From Neoscytalidium dimidiatum (Eukaryota > Ascomycota > Dothideomycetes > Botryosphaeriales > Botryosphaeriaceae): a DNA stretch of 64,000 nt. Every line of letters starts with the position of its first letter. Position 1 is the first letter of the stretch. A model generated the notes under the pieces. The model saw nothing but the letters and a program-made list of their open reading frames with translations, was not told the origin of the DNA and searched no databases. Where the stretch lies: positions 1,550,001 to 1,614,000 of the forward strand of contig CM074697.1 in NCBI GenBank assembly GCA_037367355.1. The letters run 5' to 3'. The translations under genes and the position numbers were made by a program. This document shows positions 9,475 to 18,950 of the stretch, one piece after another.

Positions 9475-11339
9475 TTATACCTCATTGCTAGGGTACGCGA
9501 CCTTCTCCAAGGGCAAAAACTCCTCCTTAATAGCCCTCATGCTGACAAAACGGCTCAGCAGGTTAGCGCTGCCAGCCTTGTCGTTGGTACCGGAGGCACG
9601 AGCACCACCGAAAGGCTGCTGGCCCACGACCGCACCGGTGCTCTTGCAGTTGACGTAGAAGTTGCCGGCTGAATTCCTGAGGGCTTCCTCGGCGAAGCGA
9701 ATGACTTCCCTATCTTGAGCGAAAACGGCACCGGTGAGCGCGTAGTCGGTAGTACGGTCAATGGTCTTGCAGATCTTAGCAAAGGAATCCGGCGCAGCAT
9801 CGTCGTAGACATAAGCAACAAGGATAGGACCGAACAGCTCGCGGCTAAGGAGCGGGTGAGCTGGGTTACTGGTCGCGTAGATGGTCGGGTGAATGTAGTA
9901 ACCCTTGCTGCCGTCGTACTTGCCACCGACAAGCAGCTCAAGTTCCGGATCGTTCTTGGCCGCATCGATAACTCCAGAGAGCTTCTTGAAGGACGCTTCG
10001 TGAATGACCGGGCCGCAGAAGTTAGAGAAGTCGGAGGGGTCACCAATCTTCAGAGCAGACGTTTCCGCGACCAAAATATCCTTAATGGCGGGCCAGAGGG
10101 ACTTGGGGGCGTAGAGACGGGAGGTAGCACTGCACTTCTGACCCTGGTACTCGAAAGCGCCACGGACCGTCTGCTTGGCAGCATTCTCGACGTTGGCGGA
10201 CGGGTGGATAAGATGGAAGTTCTTGCCACCAGTTTCACCAACAATGCGAGGGTAGCCTTGATATGTACCATCGGCAACACCAGAGGAGATCTGGCCGTAC
10301 AGGCTGCGGAACACTTGGGTGCTCCCCGTAAAGTGTAGGGCGGCAAATTCCCTGTGGCCAAGAACCACCTTGGTGACTTCCTGGGCATCACCAGGCACAA
10401 ATTGAACGACGTTAGGGGGCAGACCAGCCTCGAGCAAAATCTTGTAGAGTAGCCAGTTCGAAGCCATGGCGGAGGGAGACGGCTTCCAGACAACGACATT
10501 GCCCATCAATGCAGGGGCACAAGGGAGGTTTCCAGCGATAGCGGTAAAGTTGAAAGGGGTGATGGCGTAGACGAAACCCTCGAGCGGACGGTACTCAACG
10601 CGGTTCCAGACACCCGGGGCATGATGAACCGGCTGAGAAGCAAGAGTCTCTTGGGCATACTGAACATTGAACCTGAGGAAGTCACACAGCTCAGCAGCCG
10701 AGTCAATCTCTGCCTGCCATGCGTTCTTGCCCTGACCCAACATGGTAGCGGCCATGATATCGTATCTGTACTTTGTGGAAATCAGATCGGCAGCCTTTAG
10801 GAAGACTGCAGCACGATCGGCGAAGGAAAGAGACTCCAAGGCGGGTTTAGCCTCCAGAGCAGAGTCAATGGCAGTGGCGACATTGGCGGCGGTGGCATTG
10901 GAGAAGCGAGCGACGGGGTCGGCGTGGGACGAGGGATTGTTTTGGGTGTCGAGAGCAGACGTCTTGATCTGTCGGCTGTCAGCATCTGTATATCACGGTG
11001 ACGAACAGGTATAAATACCTCCTTGCCGCCAACGAAAACAGGTATCTCCACAGGACCCTGCTTCTTCATCCTTTCAAGAGCTTCCTGGAGCTTCTGGCGG
11101 TCGACGGAGCCCTTGGCATAGTGTTGCTGCAGCGGGAGTGTCAATTAAGGAGACGGCGCAGACGAAGGCCATTGAAAACGCACGTTAGGCTCGTTGTTGA
11201 CGGTAGGCACCTTGAAGGTAGCCAAATGGCCCATCTTCCTTGAGGAAAGGCTCATAGGCCATTGTGGGGCGTGGATGCGGGGTCGCGGGCACGCCGTGAG
11301 CTGAGACAAGCTGTGCAGTTGTCCCTTGGAAACAGCCAT
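9475..11339 (-). CDS. prnC: Delta-1-pyrroline-5-carboxylate dehydrogenase, 585 aa
   Basis: On the minus strand from ATG 11339: exons 11184-11339, 11019-11126 and 9475-10968, with 57-nt and 50-nt introns, all phase 0. The product oxidises P5C/glutamate semialdehyde to glutamate with NAD+, the second step of proline catabolism in mitochondria. Family marks: ATFKVPTVNNEPN at the N terminus, ITPFNFTAIAGN, FTGSTQVF (where the P5CDH group differs from general ALDHs), the catalytic Glu in VGETGGKNFHLIHP, the nucleophile Cys in YQGQKCSATSR, and QQPFGGARASGTNDKAG. The first 30 residues (MAVSKGQLHSLSQLTACPRP) could be a mitochondrial presequence. Length is normal for fungal PUT2/prnC. Other proline-utilisation genes are not in this window, so it is not in a prn cluster here. 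Confidence 0.95.
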
Positions 11340-12068
11340 GGTTGGAGGCGAGGTGACGGGACAGAGATAGGAGTGACAAGATGGCAGCAGGCTAATTGAG
11401 AAAGTGGAAAGCAGTGCAGAAGGTTAAGTAAGGTGGAGTGCGTAGCGTGGGAGCTCTGAGGAGCTTTGGCCTCTTGCACGGCTACCGTCGGCTTCGCCCT
11501 CTCTGGCGCGCCTTCGCGCGCCCTGAACGCGCCCCGATCATCGGCGTTCCCCACAATGACCGCTTGAAGAGCCGTGCGATGGACCCTGGGGCAATTGTCG
11601 ACACATCGATTGGTTTTTTGTTTCCTTTGCTGTCAGGCACAACCGTAAACTTCAGCTCACACAGCGTCGCCGAGTGCTCTGACACCGACGATCCACCTAG
11701 TAAAATCGCCCAATGAACTAACTTATGTCTAACGACAATACACAATTACCACCATTCGCCTACTAAGCTACCTCTCTTTTACCTTCCGCACTTCTCCAGC
11801 CAGTCTGCAGAATCCCTCTGCCCTGTCAGTGTCCGCGTCGTTATAACTTTCAACATACTTGTAGCCCTATCAAATTGCTTCAATATTAGTCTACTCAAAG
11901 TCGGTTTTCCAATCTAAGCGTTGCGGTTGCATCATATCAGAATTCCGTCGCTCCACCTTTCGAATACGTGTCTACTAAAATACCGCTACAGAAACCTGCG
12001 TCCCCTTGACGGAACAAGCATCCTGTTCAGAAGAATGAACGAGAAGCGAACGGGCAAGCCAAGAGCAA
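11340..12068. other. Upstream region of the P5CDH gene
   Basis: No gene is recognised. The part next to the P5CDH start (11340-11560) is probably its promoter. The rest is moderate-GC unique sequence without repeats. Confidence 0.35.
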
Positions 12069-12497
12069 ATGCCAATCAGTAGAGATCATAAACCGGTCCT
12101 GTTCTGCAGTGAATCAATTGCTGAAAGCCTTTCTCAGCTGGTGTCCAAATTAAGCACATTCTTCAGAGAGACGCCTTGGAGACTTTCCATCAGAGCCCCC
12201 TATTCATACTGCGCTTACACATTCGCCGACCATCTAGACGTTCTCCAACTCATGGACGGGGTCACGTCCGCCAAGACACGAAATGCTCTAAGTGAGTGCG
12301 CCATTGCCGGGCGTCGCGTCTACCTGCGCTGGACTAGAACTGCCATTCCCGGGATCTCTGCAGAAATTGTAGCAGCGATCCGCAAGAGTGATGAGATTCT
12401 TGCCAAGCTCAGCGAGGGCGTCCTAATGCTCGTTTTAGACGACAGTGTAGGTACTCTGAAGGGTAGGCGCACCAGAAGCTTAGCAGTTACATGGTAG
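12069..12497 (+). CDS. Hypothetical open frame, doubtful gene, 142 aa
   Basis: An ATG-started frame of 142 codons with no family I recognise. It has a hydrophobic stretch near the end (LSEGVLMLVLDD) and no signal peptide. A possible 40-nt intron (12447-12486) would link it to a short second exon, but the intron is too short to be convincing. It may be a small lineage-specific gene, a decayed gene or chance coding. Confidence 0.25.
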   Translation: MPISRDHKPVLFCSESIAESLSQLVSKLSTFFRETPWRLSIRAPYSYCAYTFADHLDVLQLMDGVTSAKTRNALSECAIAGRRVYLRWTRTAIPGISAEIVAAIRKSDEILAKLSEGVLMLVLDDSVGTLKGRRTRSLAVTW

Positions 12498-12869
12498 AGA
12501 CAGTCGAAAGGAGCAGCTGGACGGATCAGGGCTTTCGACGAGCCGTTTGTATCCCATATCGACTTTACTCCACCGCTCTCTCATCCGCGGGAGAAACTGA
12601 CAAGTGTCGGGACGAAGACCTATCCAGGGATTTTATTAATATCTTCTCAATTCATGGCGCTCGAGCAGCCTTGAAATACACGTTCAGAAGATGTACTGGC
12701 TCATCTGTTCTCATGCCTCTTGTAACGCATCTTTGCATGTCTATATCTTTGTAGCATCCGCTATGCAATTGATCCCGGTGGTCACGCCAGAAATACTGAC
12801 CTCATCCTGCGCCAAACACCTTTTTAGTACCCTTTTAACTCGTAACCTCCCCGATGCCCAAGTCCCGAC
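12498..12869. other. Spacer downstream of NUG1
   Basis: Nothing is supported in this 372-bp stretch. It probably includes the 3' UTR of the minus-strand NUG1 gene. Confidence 0.3.
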
Positions 12870-14612
12870 TCAAGTCTCCATGGTCACGGTATTATCGACG
12901 TCATCACCCCAGAGGCCTTCCAGCTTGAACTCCGCAGCCCATTCCTTGACGATCTCCTTCTGATCGCCGACAGGCTCCGCACCCTCCTCTAGAGCAGGCG
13001 CACCAGGTGCGGTCACGTTAGCGACCGAGAGGACAGGCGCGTCCATCCAGCCCTGGATCCTGCCATCTCTCCAGTCGGTGATGACGGCTAAGGCGGCGCT
13101 GTGCAGGTTGGGAACACCACCGCGGCTGAGCCTGCCGCGCTTGCGCGCGACGTGGATGAGGAAGTCTTGCGTGATGTCGCTGGTGGGCATGAGGGCGGGC
13201 AGGTCGTAGACAGCCAGCAGCTTGTTAAACATCTCTTCGGAGGCTGAGAGCCTTTTGACCAAGAGGTTGACTGCTGGAATGGGGTCGTCGATCTCCTTGG
13301 GGGGAATGGCGTTGAGAAGGATGAGGCGCGCCTGCTCTTCGGCCTCTTGGGCCTTGGAGCCTGCGCTCGAGGATGGGAAGACGATACCGGGCGAGTCGAG
13401 CAGCTTGAGCTTGTTGTCGAGCTTGACCTCGCGGAGACTGGTCGTGACGCCGGCCTCGGCACCGGTAGGGCAAGCTTGCCTGTTGCCGATTCTTGAGGTG
13501 AGGGCATTGATTACGGAGGACTTGCCAACGTTCGGGTAGCCAATAACACCGACCGAGATCGACCGCTTGAGCTGCTTCGATTGTGCATACGACTTGAGAG
13601 CTTTGAATAGAGCCTCCGAGGTGGCCTTGACAGTAAGCTGTTTGTGGTCGAAAGTCTTCGCTGCTGGTGCTGGGTTCGATGCGCGGAGAGGAATGGTAGG
13701 GAAGTAGCGGCGGAGATGCGTGAGCCAGCCCTTCAGAATAGGCGGCGGTACAAGATCGATCTTGTTTAGAACGAGGATCAGGCGCTTATCGGCCGCAGCG
13801 GACATGACCTGTCTCTCCACTTCCTTTGACCTTGTGCCTTCTGGGTCTCTCGCGTCTAGGACGTATAGAACGACGTCTGCGGCCTCGACCACCTGCTTGA
13901 AAATCTTGTCGAAAGCTCTTCTTGAAGAATCCTTGCGTGCCGTAGGTGCTGAACTTCCATCATCACCTGTCGCGGTCCACCCATCATCATCCTCATCCAT
14001 CTCGTCGTCTTCGTGTTCTGCTTCGTACTCGGCAGCGCGGGCTTTGGCAGAGGCGAGGAGGGCAGCCATGGGATTCGAGGGATTATCCTGTAAGAGCATG
14101 AGTGAGGCTGTTTGTAAAGGAACGCGGGCCCACATACCTCTACCATAGCATCATCGTCTGACGCCTCATAGTCAATCATATCCTCACCAACTTCCGCATC
14201 CTCCATGTCCTCCTCCTCATCAGCACCAGTGGCTTCCTTGCCCTTCTCAAGTTTCCTTGCTCTCGCCTCTTCGCGCTTCCTGGTTTGTTCTTCCTCCTTC
14301 AAGCGCTTCTTCTCCTCAATCTCGGCCAAAAGCTTGTCCTTGTACGGGAAGAGGTTCGGAATACCGGGGTCCTTCTTGATCTTCGAGCGCCATTCAGGAT
14401 TCTGCAATAATATAAGCATGCGACCGCGAAGGAATGAGGGCGCAGAGGCTGTGTACCTTCTTTGCATCCTTCCGGGCTTTGCGCTGCTTTGCTGCCGACG
14501 CCTTTTCGATCTTGTGTCGCAAGCGTACGGGAACGCGCTTCGATTTAGGCTCTGGACATGGTCAGCGCTGCAAAGTATGCCGAATGACAGAACACTTACT
14601 TCCGACCTTCAT
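12870..14612 (-). CDS. nug1: Nucleolar/nuclear GTPase Nug1 (60S ribosome assembly), 529 aa
   Basis: Minus strand, four exons: 14600-14612 (13 nt), 14457-14551, 14138-14401 and 12870-14087; introns of 48, 55 and 50 nt. The N terminus is the basic GN3L/Nug1 tail (KSKRVPVRLRHKIEKASAAK), then KKDPGIPNLFPYK, an acidic stretch, and a circularly permuted GTPase domain: G4 NKIDL precedes G1 GYPNVGKSS and G3 DSPG, the order diagnostic of the YlqF/YRG family. C-terminal blocks HVARKRGRLSRGGVPNL and WRDGRIQGW match Nug1. Yeast Nug1 associates with pre-60S particles and is needed for their maturation and export. Length is close to the yeast protein. The tiny 13-nt first exon explains why a simple frame search misses the start. 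Confidence 0.94.
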
Positions 14613-15240
14613 TGTGACTTTATGGGGTGGAGTAGTCTTGAACGATGAGGTTTTGCAGTCCAGGATTCGACAGTTTTTTGGACGGCAAATGTTCGGTTAG
14701 CCAAAAGCCGCGCTATAGCAGATGTGGGAGAACACTGCCCGTACCCTTCGCCGCGCGTAGCACGAGAGCCCCAAAGGACACAAATACTCCAAAAGCAAAT
14801 CTTCGTATGGGCGGTTCAAGTAATTGCTCAGCCGCGAATACTACCAAAGGAAATTGAACTTTTACGTATAGATAACCGCTTCGTCTACCTATGCATATTG
14901 TGTGGCAGCTGTGGTGTCACGACGCGCACTGTAGTACTATCTGCCAAAAAAAAAAAGTATATAGACCATCATTCGCTGGAGAGGATCTCCGCCCCCGGGA
15001 GCCCCGACGCGCTCACAGCGTGTTCACTGACTTAATGCGGTACGATCCTAATCTCTAGCTGTTCATGCCGAGTCACGTGAAGATGCGGACCCCTAACTCC
15101 TAGAAGGAAGCCGCCCGCCGCATTCGGCGCTACCCGACCCACGGCGGCCGAGGAGACTTATATCTCACCTTCGTTCCCTCGTCTATCTTGCCTGTTCCCG
15201 TGCCTTTCAAAACCAGCTATTTCCGTTCCACCGCCGCAAG
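14613..15240. promoter_or_regulatory. Divergent promoter region NUG1 / glycerol-3-phosphatase
   Basis: A 628-bp spacer between divergent starts. It contains CACGTG (15074-15079), a CCCCT stress-response-like element (15090-15094) and TTATAT at about 15158-15163, some 80 bases before the phosphatase start. In yeast, GPP genes are osmostress-induced through such elements; that they act here is inference from motif presence only. Confidence 0.45.
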
Positions 15241-16368
15241 ATGCCGCACATTCAGGAGGGATCCAAATTTTCGGCACCGCCTGAGGTGCACCGATTCGCC
15301 GGCGTGTAAGCCTAATCTCGCTCCCCGACAAGGAGAACTTAACACGCCTTTTAAGCTGCTAATGGCCCGATTTCAACAGATTACTAGACATGGATGGGAC
15401 TATCATCGATTCGACTGATGCCATCGTTAAGCACTGGCACAAGTAAGACATGCGAGAAATGCTCCGGCTCCCGGATCTCTTCTCCCCTAGCCCCAGCGCC
15501 ACATCCGCTGTATCCGCAGATGCTTACCAGCGGAGCAGAATCGGAAACCAGCTCGGTGTTGATCCGAATGCTATTTTGGCAACTTCTCACGGACGTCGTT
15601 CGATAGATGTGCTCAAAGTCTATGATCCGAGCTTGGCAAACTGGGAATGCAAGTAGCCCCCTGCATGATCCCCTCGTAAAGCTTTGTATTGTGGCATATG
15701 TGGGCACAAGGGGAGTTGAAGCCTTCTTGCGGATGAGTTTATCCCAACCTTAGCCATGGTTTCCGCGCCCGCACGAATGTTCTTCAGCTCCCCGAGTTCA
15801 AATATGCTCTGTAGCTGCGGTCCCATACTCGCTCATGACGTCTCCACAATTATTTCGTTACTGACGCACTTTCACAGACGTTTGCCACGTTGAGGGGCTG
15901 ATCCCAAAGCAATTCGGTCAGGACGCAGTGGAGATCCCCGGTGCTCGTGCGTTTCTGGACCGACTGGAGGAGGTCGGGGCTCGCTGGGCCATCGTGACGT
16001 CGGGCACGCGCCCTCTTGTCACCGGCTGGCTGGACAGGATGAAGCTTGCCCATCCTCATAACCTTGTGTGCGCAGAGATGGTCGAGCACGGCAAGCCCGA
16101 CCCCGCCTGCTACCTGCTTGGCCACTCAATGCTGGAGCTGCCCGCCGGAGAGCCCGTGGTGGTTTTTGAGGATGCCCCGTCCGGAGTGCGCGCTGGCAAA
16201 GCTGCCGGTTTCAAGGTGGTGGCACTGGCGACAACGCACACGGTTGATCAGCTGAAGGAAGCCGGCGCGGACTGGATCGTGCTTGATATGCGAAGTGTCA
16301 CGCTGAAGGCGTATGACAGAGACAGCGGCCGAATCAGCATCGAAATCACCAGCGCCTGGCAAGAGTAG
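15241..16368 (+). CDS. gpp1: DL-glycerol-3-phosphate phosphatase (HAD family), 242 aa
   Basis: Four exons: 15241-15305, 15380-15442, 15539-15648 and 15878-16368. The exon lengths close exactly to 242 codons plus stop. HAD motif I is intact: VLLDMDGTIIDST, with nucleophile and acid Asp residues. Motif II is IVTSGTRP, motif III Lys lies in HGKPDPACY and motif IV in VVFEDAPSGVRAGKAAG. IPKQFGQDAVEIPGA is typical of the GPP1/GPP2 group, which makes glycerol from glycerol-3-phosphate in osmoadaptation and redox balance; the related 2-deoxyglucose-6-phosphate phosphatases cannot be excluded. Intron 3 (15649-15877, 229 nt) starts with GC in a perfect GCAAGT donor, and only this choice joins NWE to YVCHVEG in frame. 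Confidence 0.88.
15649..15877 (+). other. GC-AG intron in the glycerol-3-phosphatase gene
   Basis: The 229-nt intron begins GCAAGT after GAAT and ends TTTCACAG, with a TTACTGACG branch site about 15 nt upstream of the acceptor. No GT donor near 15648 keeps the reading frame and the NWEY-V junction expected of the family. Confidence 0.75.
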
Positions 16369-17125
16369 AGCCAAGGATAGTGGACGAGCTTAACAGCTGC
16401 GTAGCATTTCGCTGAGCACTGCAGGCGCTGGGATTTCTCCACCGCCGTCCCCGGCCGACTCGTCATCACTCGTGCAGCACAAGCGTCCGGCAACGGCCCT
16501 CTCACACGACGACAATTTCACTCTGGCTCTCGAAGGGGGTTGCTGATAAGCTGGGAAGGTGGTCTTCTTTTTTTTTTTCCTCCCCCCTCTCATTCATTCG
16601 GTCTTGTCTGGGTTGCATTGCATGGAATCCTTCAGCGAGTGCAGATTTTCTAGAAGGGTTGCAGCGCATTGCGTTGACATCATGGGATGGCGTCCTGGGT
16701 GAACCGGTCGTAGCGAGGGGCAATTGGACGACGCAGGAAGCCTCCTTGCTTGAGATATGAAATTCAAGAGATCATGTGTGCACAGCAATCGCGGCAAAGC
16801 TCTCAGGGGGCTATGGGCAGGACGATGCAGCTTTCTGATAGTGTCATGCCCTCTCGCTTCGTCGTGGCGGGCGGGACGTCATCTGCGCGCGAGGAGGATG
16901 GCTCTTGCGCGGGGCCAGCGGTGGAGGCGGTGACACAGACGAGGAATGGTTATGGAAGCACTTAAGAACGAGTTTGTCCGACAAGCGCGGGCTCGCTAGA
17001 CATGGCGCGCGCGGCTTTGGCGTCCCACGTTAGACACTGGAACATGGCTTGCGGCGCTGGGCCTGGCGGGCAGGGACTTGTTGGCGTCGAGCGTGACGTG
17101 GTGCACGCTGGGACGAGTCGCTGGC

Positions 17126-17167
17126 TGGTGGCCGGTGGCCGGTGGCCGGTGGTGGCCGGTGGCCGGA
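17126..17167. repeat. GGCCGGT tandem repeat
   Basis: A short array of GGTGGCC/GGCCGGT units, about five to six copies, with one trinucleotide slip in the middle. Confidence 0.8.
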
Positions 17168-17613
17168 GCGGTGGGCGGAGGCGCGCGCGCTGGGGGCGGG
17201 CTTTGAAAGGCCGTCCACTTCTCCGCAGATCGCCGTGTCGGGATGGTTCATATCCTCATCTTCACAGCGCTCTGGCGGTCGCACCGGGCGTCGAGCTGCA
17301 AGGTACGACGCCAGAAGTCGCGCTGGCTCTCCCGAGATCCAGAGGGGAGGCCTCATAGCGCCCCTTTTGGCTGCAGGCGCCGGCTCAGAGCGGCATCGCG
17401 GCGGTTACACGGGGGAGGCTATGCGCAGCTGTGGAGCGCAGAGTCGCCTTGTCGAGCGGTGTTTGATGTGGATCGGCTGCTCAGGCACAGCGTGGGCGTG
17501 GGCTGCAGGGTCCGCGGCGAGGCGTGCGGCTTCAGGTGCGCGGCGGCGACGGCGGCACCAGATTGACAAGGACAGGGACAGGTCGACGCTAGAGCGCTGA
17601 GCTGTTGGCATAA

Positions 17614-17702
17614 GGACATGGACATGGACATGGACATGGACATGGACGTGGACGGGGACGTGGGCGTGGACGGGGACGTGGGCGTGGGTGTGGGCGTGGG
17701 CG
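17614..17702. repeat. GACATG/GACGTG hexanucleotide array
   Basis: About fourteen degenerate hexamers. A run of GGACATG units grades into GGACGTG, GGGACG and GGGCGTG units, so the array drifts in sequence from left to right. Confidence 0.8.
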
Positions 17703-18213
17703 CCGCAGCAGAGCAACAGCAGCAGCGACAGCAGCGGCAGCAGCTAGGGTGGTGGAGCGCGCGAGAGGGCGAGCGAACCAGCTGCACCGAACCCTCGGCC
17801 TGTGCGGGGCGGCTACTGTGCTGTGTGTTCTCTCCTCGTCGGGGCATGCACCACGGCGGCACTGCTGTTGCGATCGATAGCTCCCGGCGCAGCGCGGCGT
17901 CATCTGGCAGCGCAGGGCCTCTCGCCTCTCGCGGGCAACTGGCGTCATGCTGACTGGGCTGGGGAGCAGCAGTCACCCACGGCGTGGACTGCTGGCACGC
18001 TGGCGCCCGCGAAGGCCGGCCGGCGGGCAAACTGAGCCCTGCTGATCAGCCGCGCCAGGGGCCGCTGCGGGTCAGGGCGAAGCAGCTCGATCACCACTCC
18101 CGCCGCCGCCCAGGCACAGGGGAGGCGAGCCAGAGCCGGCGGCCGCGTGGGTCGAGATCAGGGCGCTTTGCGCTTCTCGTCTCGGCGGAAGCCCTCTCCG
18201 GCGCGAGGCAGAG

Positions 18214-18352
18214 GCAGCACCAGCACCAGCACCAGCACCAGCACCAGCACCAGCACCGGCCCAGCGCCAGCGCCAGCGCATCCGCCCAGCAGCAGCAGCA
18301 GCAGCAGCAGCCCACCCGCCTGCAGCCCGCAGCCCGCAGCCCGCAGCCCGCA
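18214..18352. repeat. CAGCAC, CAG and GCAGCCC tandem arrays
   Basis: Three adjacent arrays. CAGCAC hexamers fill 18214-18257, CAG triplets 18287-18310 and GCAGCCC-type units 18322-18352. All lie 600-740 bases upstream of the homeobox start. Confidence 0.85.
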
Positions 18353-18950
18353 GGTTGCAGCCCGCAGCAGGCAGGCACCACACGGCGTCAGACGGGCTGG
18401 CCAGCTGTGCGAGAATCGGCCGCGGTCGGATGACTGGCTGGGCTGGGCTGACGGGGCGCGCTGCCCATGCAGCGCGGATTATTCTTAGCAGGCTGTCGTC
18501 CCTGTCTCTGTCGGCTCCGAGCCAGCCAATCCCAGCGCCCTCCCTACTCGCCCTCCCAGCTCCCGTCCCCCAGGCCCCGTGCTCCTCCCAGCGCCTCGCG
18601 GCCCGCAGCTCTCTGTACCAGCAGCAGAGGCCAAGCCGAGTCCGCCAGCGCGCGCGAACTCGCCTCCAGGTCTCGCCGACCTGATCTCGCCCTAATCCCT
18701 CCCTTCCCTCCTCCGTCCGCTCAAGCCCTCCCGCCGGCCGCCGCCTCCACGCTCGCTTGCCTCCGTCCATGCCTTGCCTTCAGCTTCTGTCTCTAACGTC
18801 CTAACTCCCGTCGTTCATTCTCTCCCTTCCCCCCCAAGAGCTGCTTCGACGAGTGCGCGCCCCGCTCCACTCCCACAGAGCCCTCTGCCCTCTGCCCGAC
18901 CGCACGGCCGCGCGCAGCGCTCAGCGCCCGCAGCATCACCACCGCGTCAG

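Larger units (their letters stand above)
16369..18950. other. Long spacer and repeat-rich leader of the homeobox gene
   Basis: 2.6 kb without a supported gene. The left part (16369-16990) is unique sequence with a T-tract at 16566-16580. From about 17000 the DNA is very GC-rich and carries five separate tandem repeat blocks. Open frames on both strands here are low-complexity products of those repeats. The last 250 bases are CT/CCC-rich, like a fungal 5' UTR. The whole block is probably the promoter and long leader of the homeobox gene starting at 18951. Confidence 0.5.

Noticed and set aside
18072..18770. Overlapping frames on both strands upstream of the homeobox gene
   Set aside because: All are translations of CAG/CAGCAC arrays in very GC-rich DNA.
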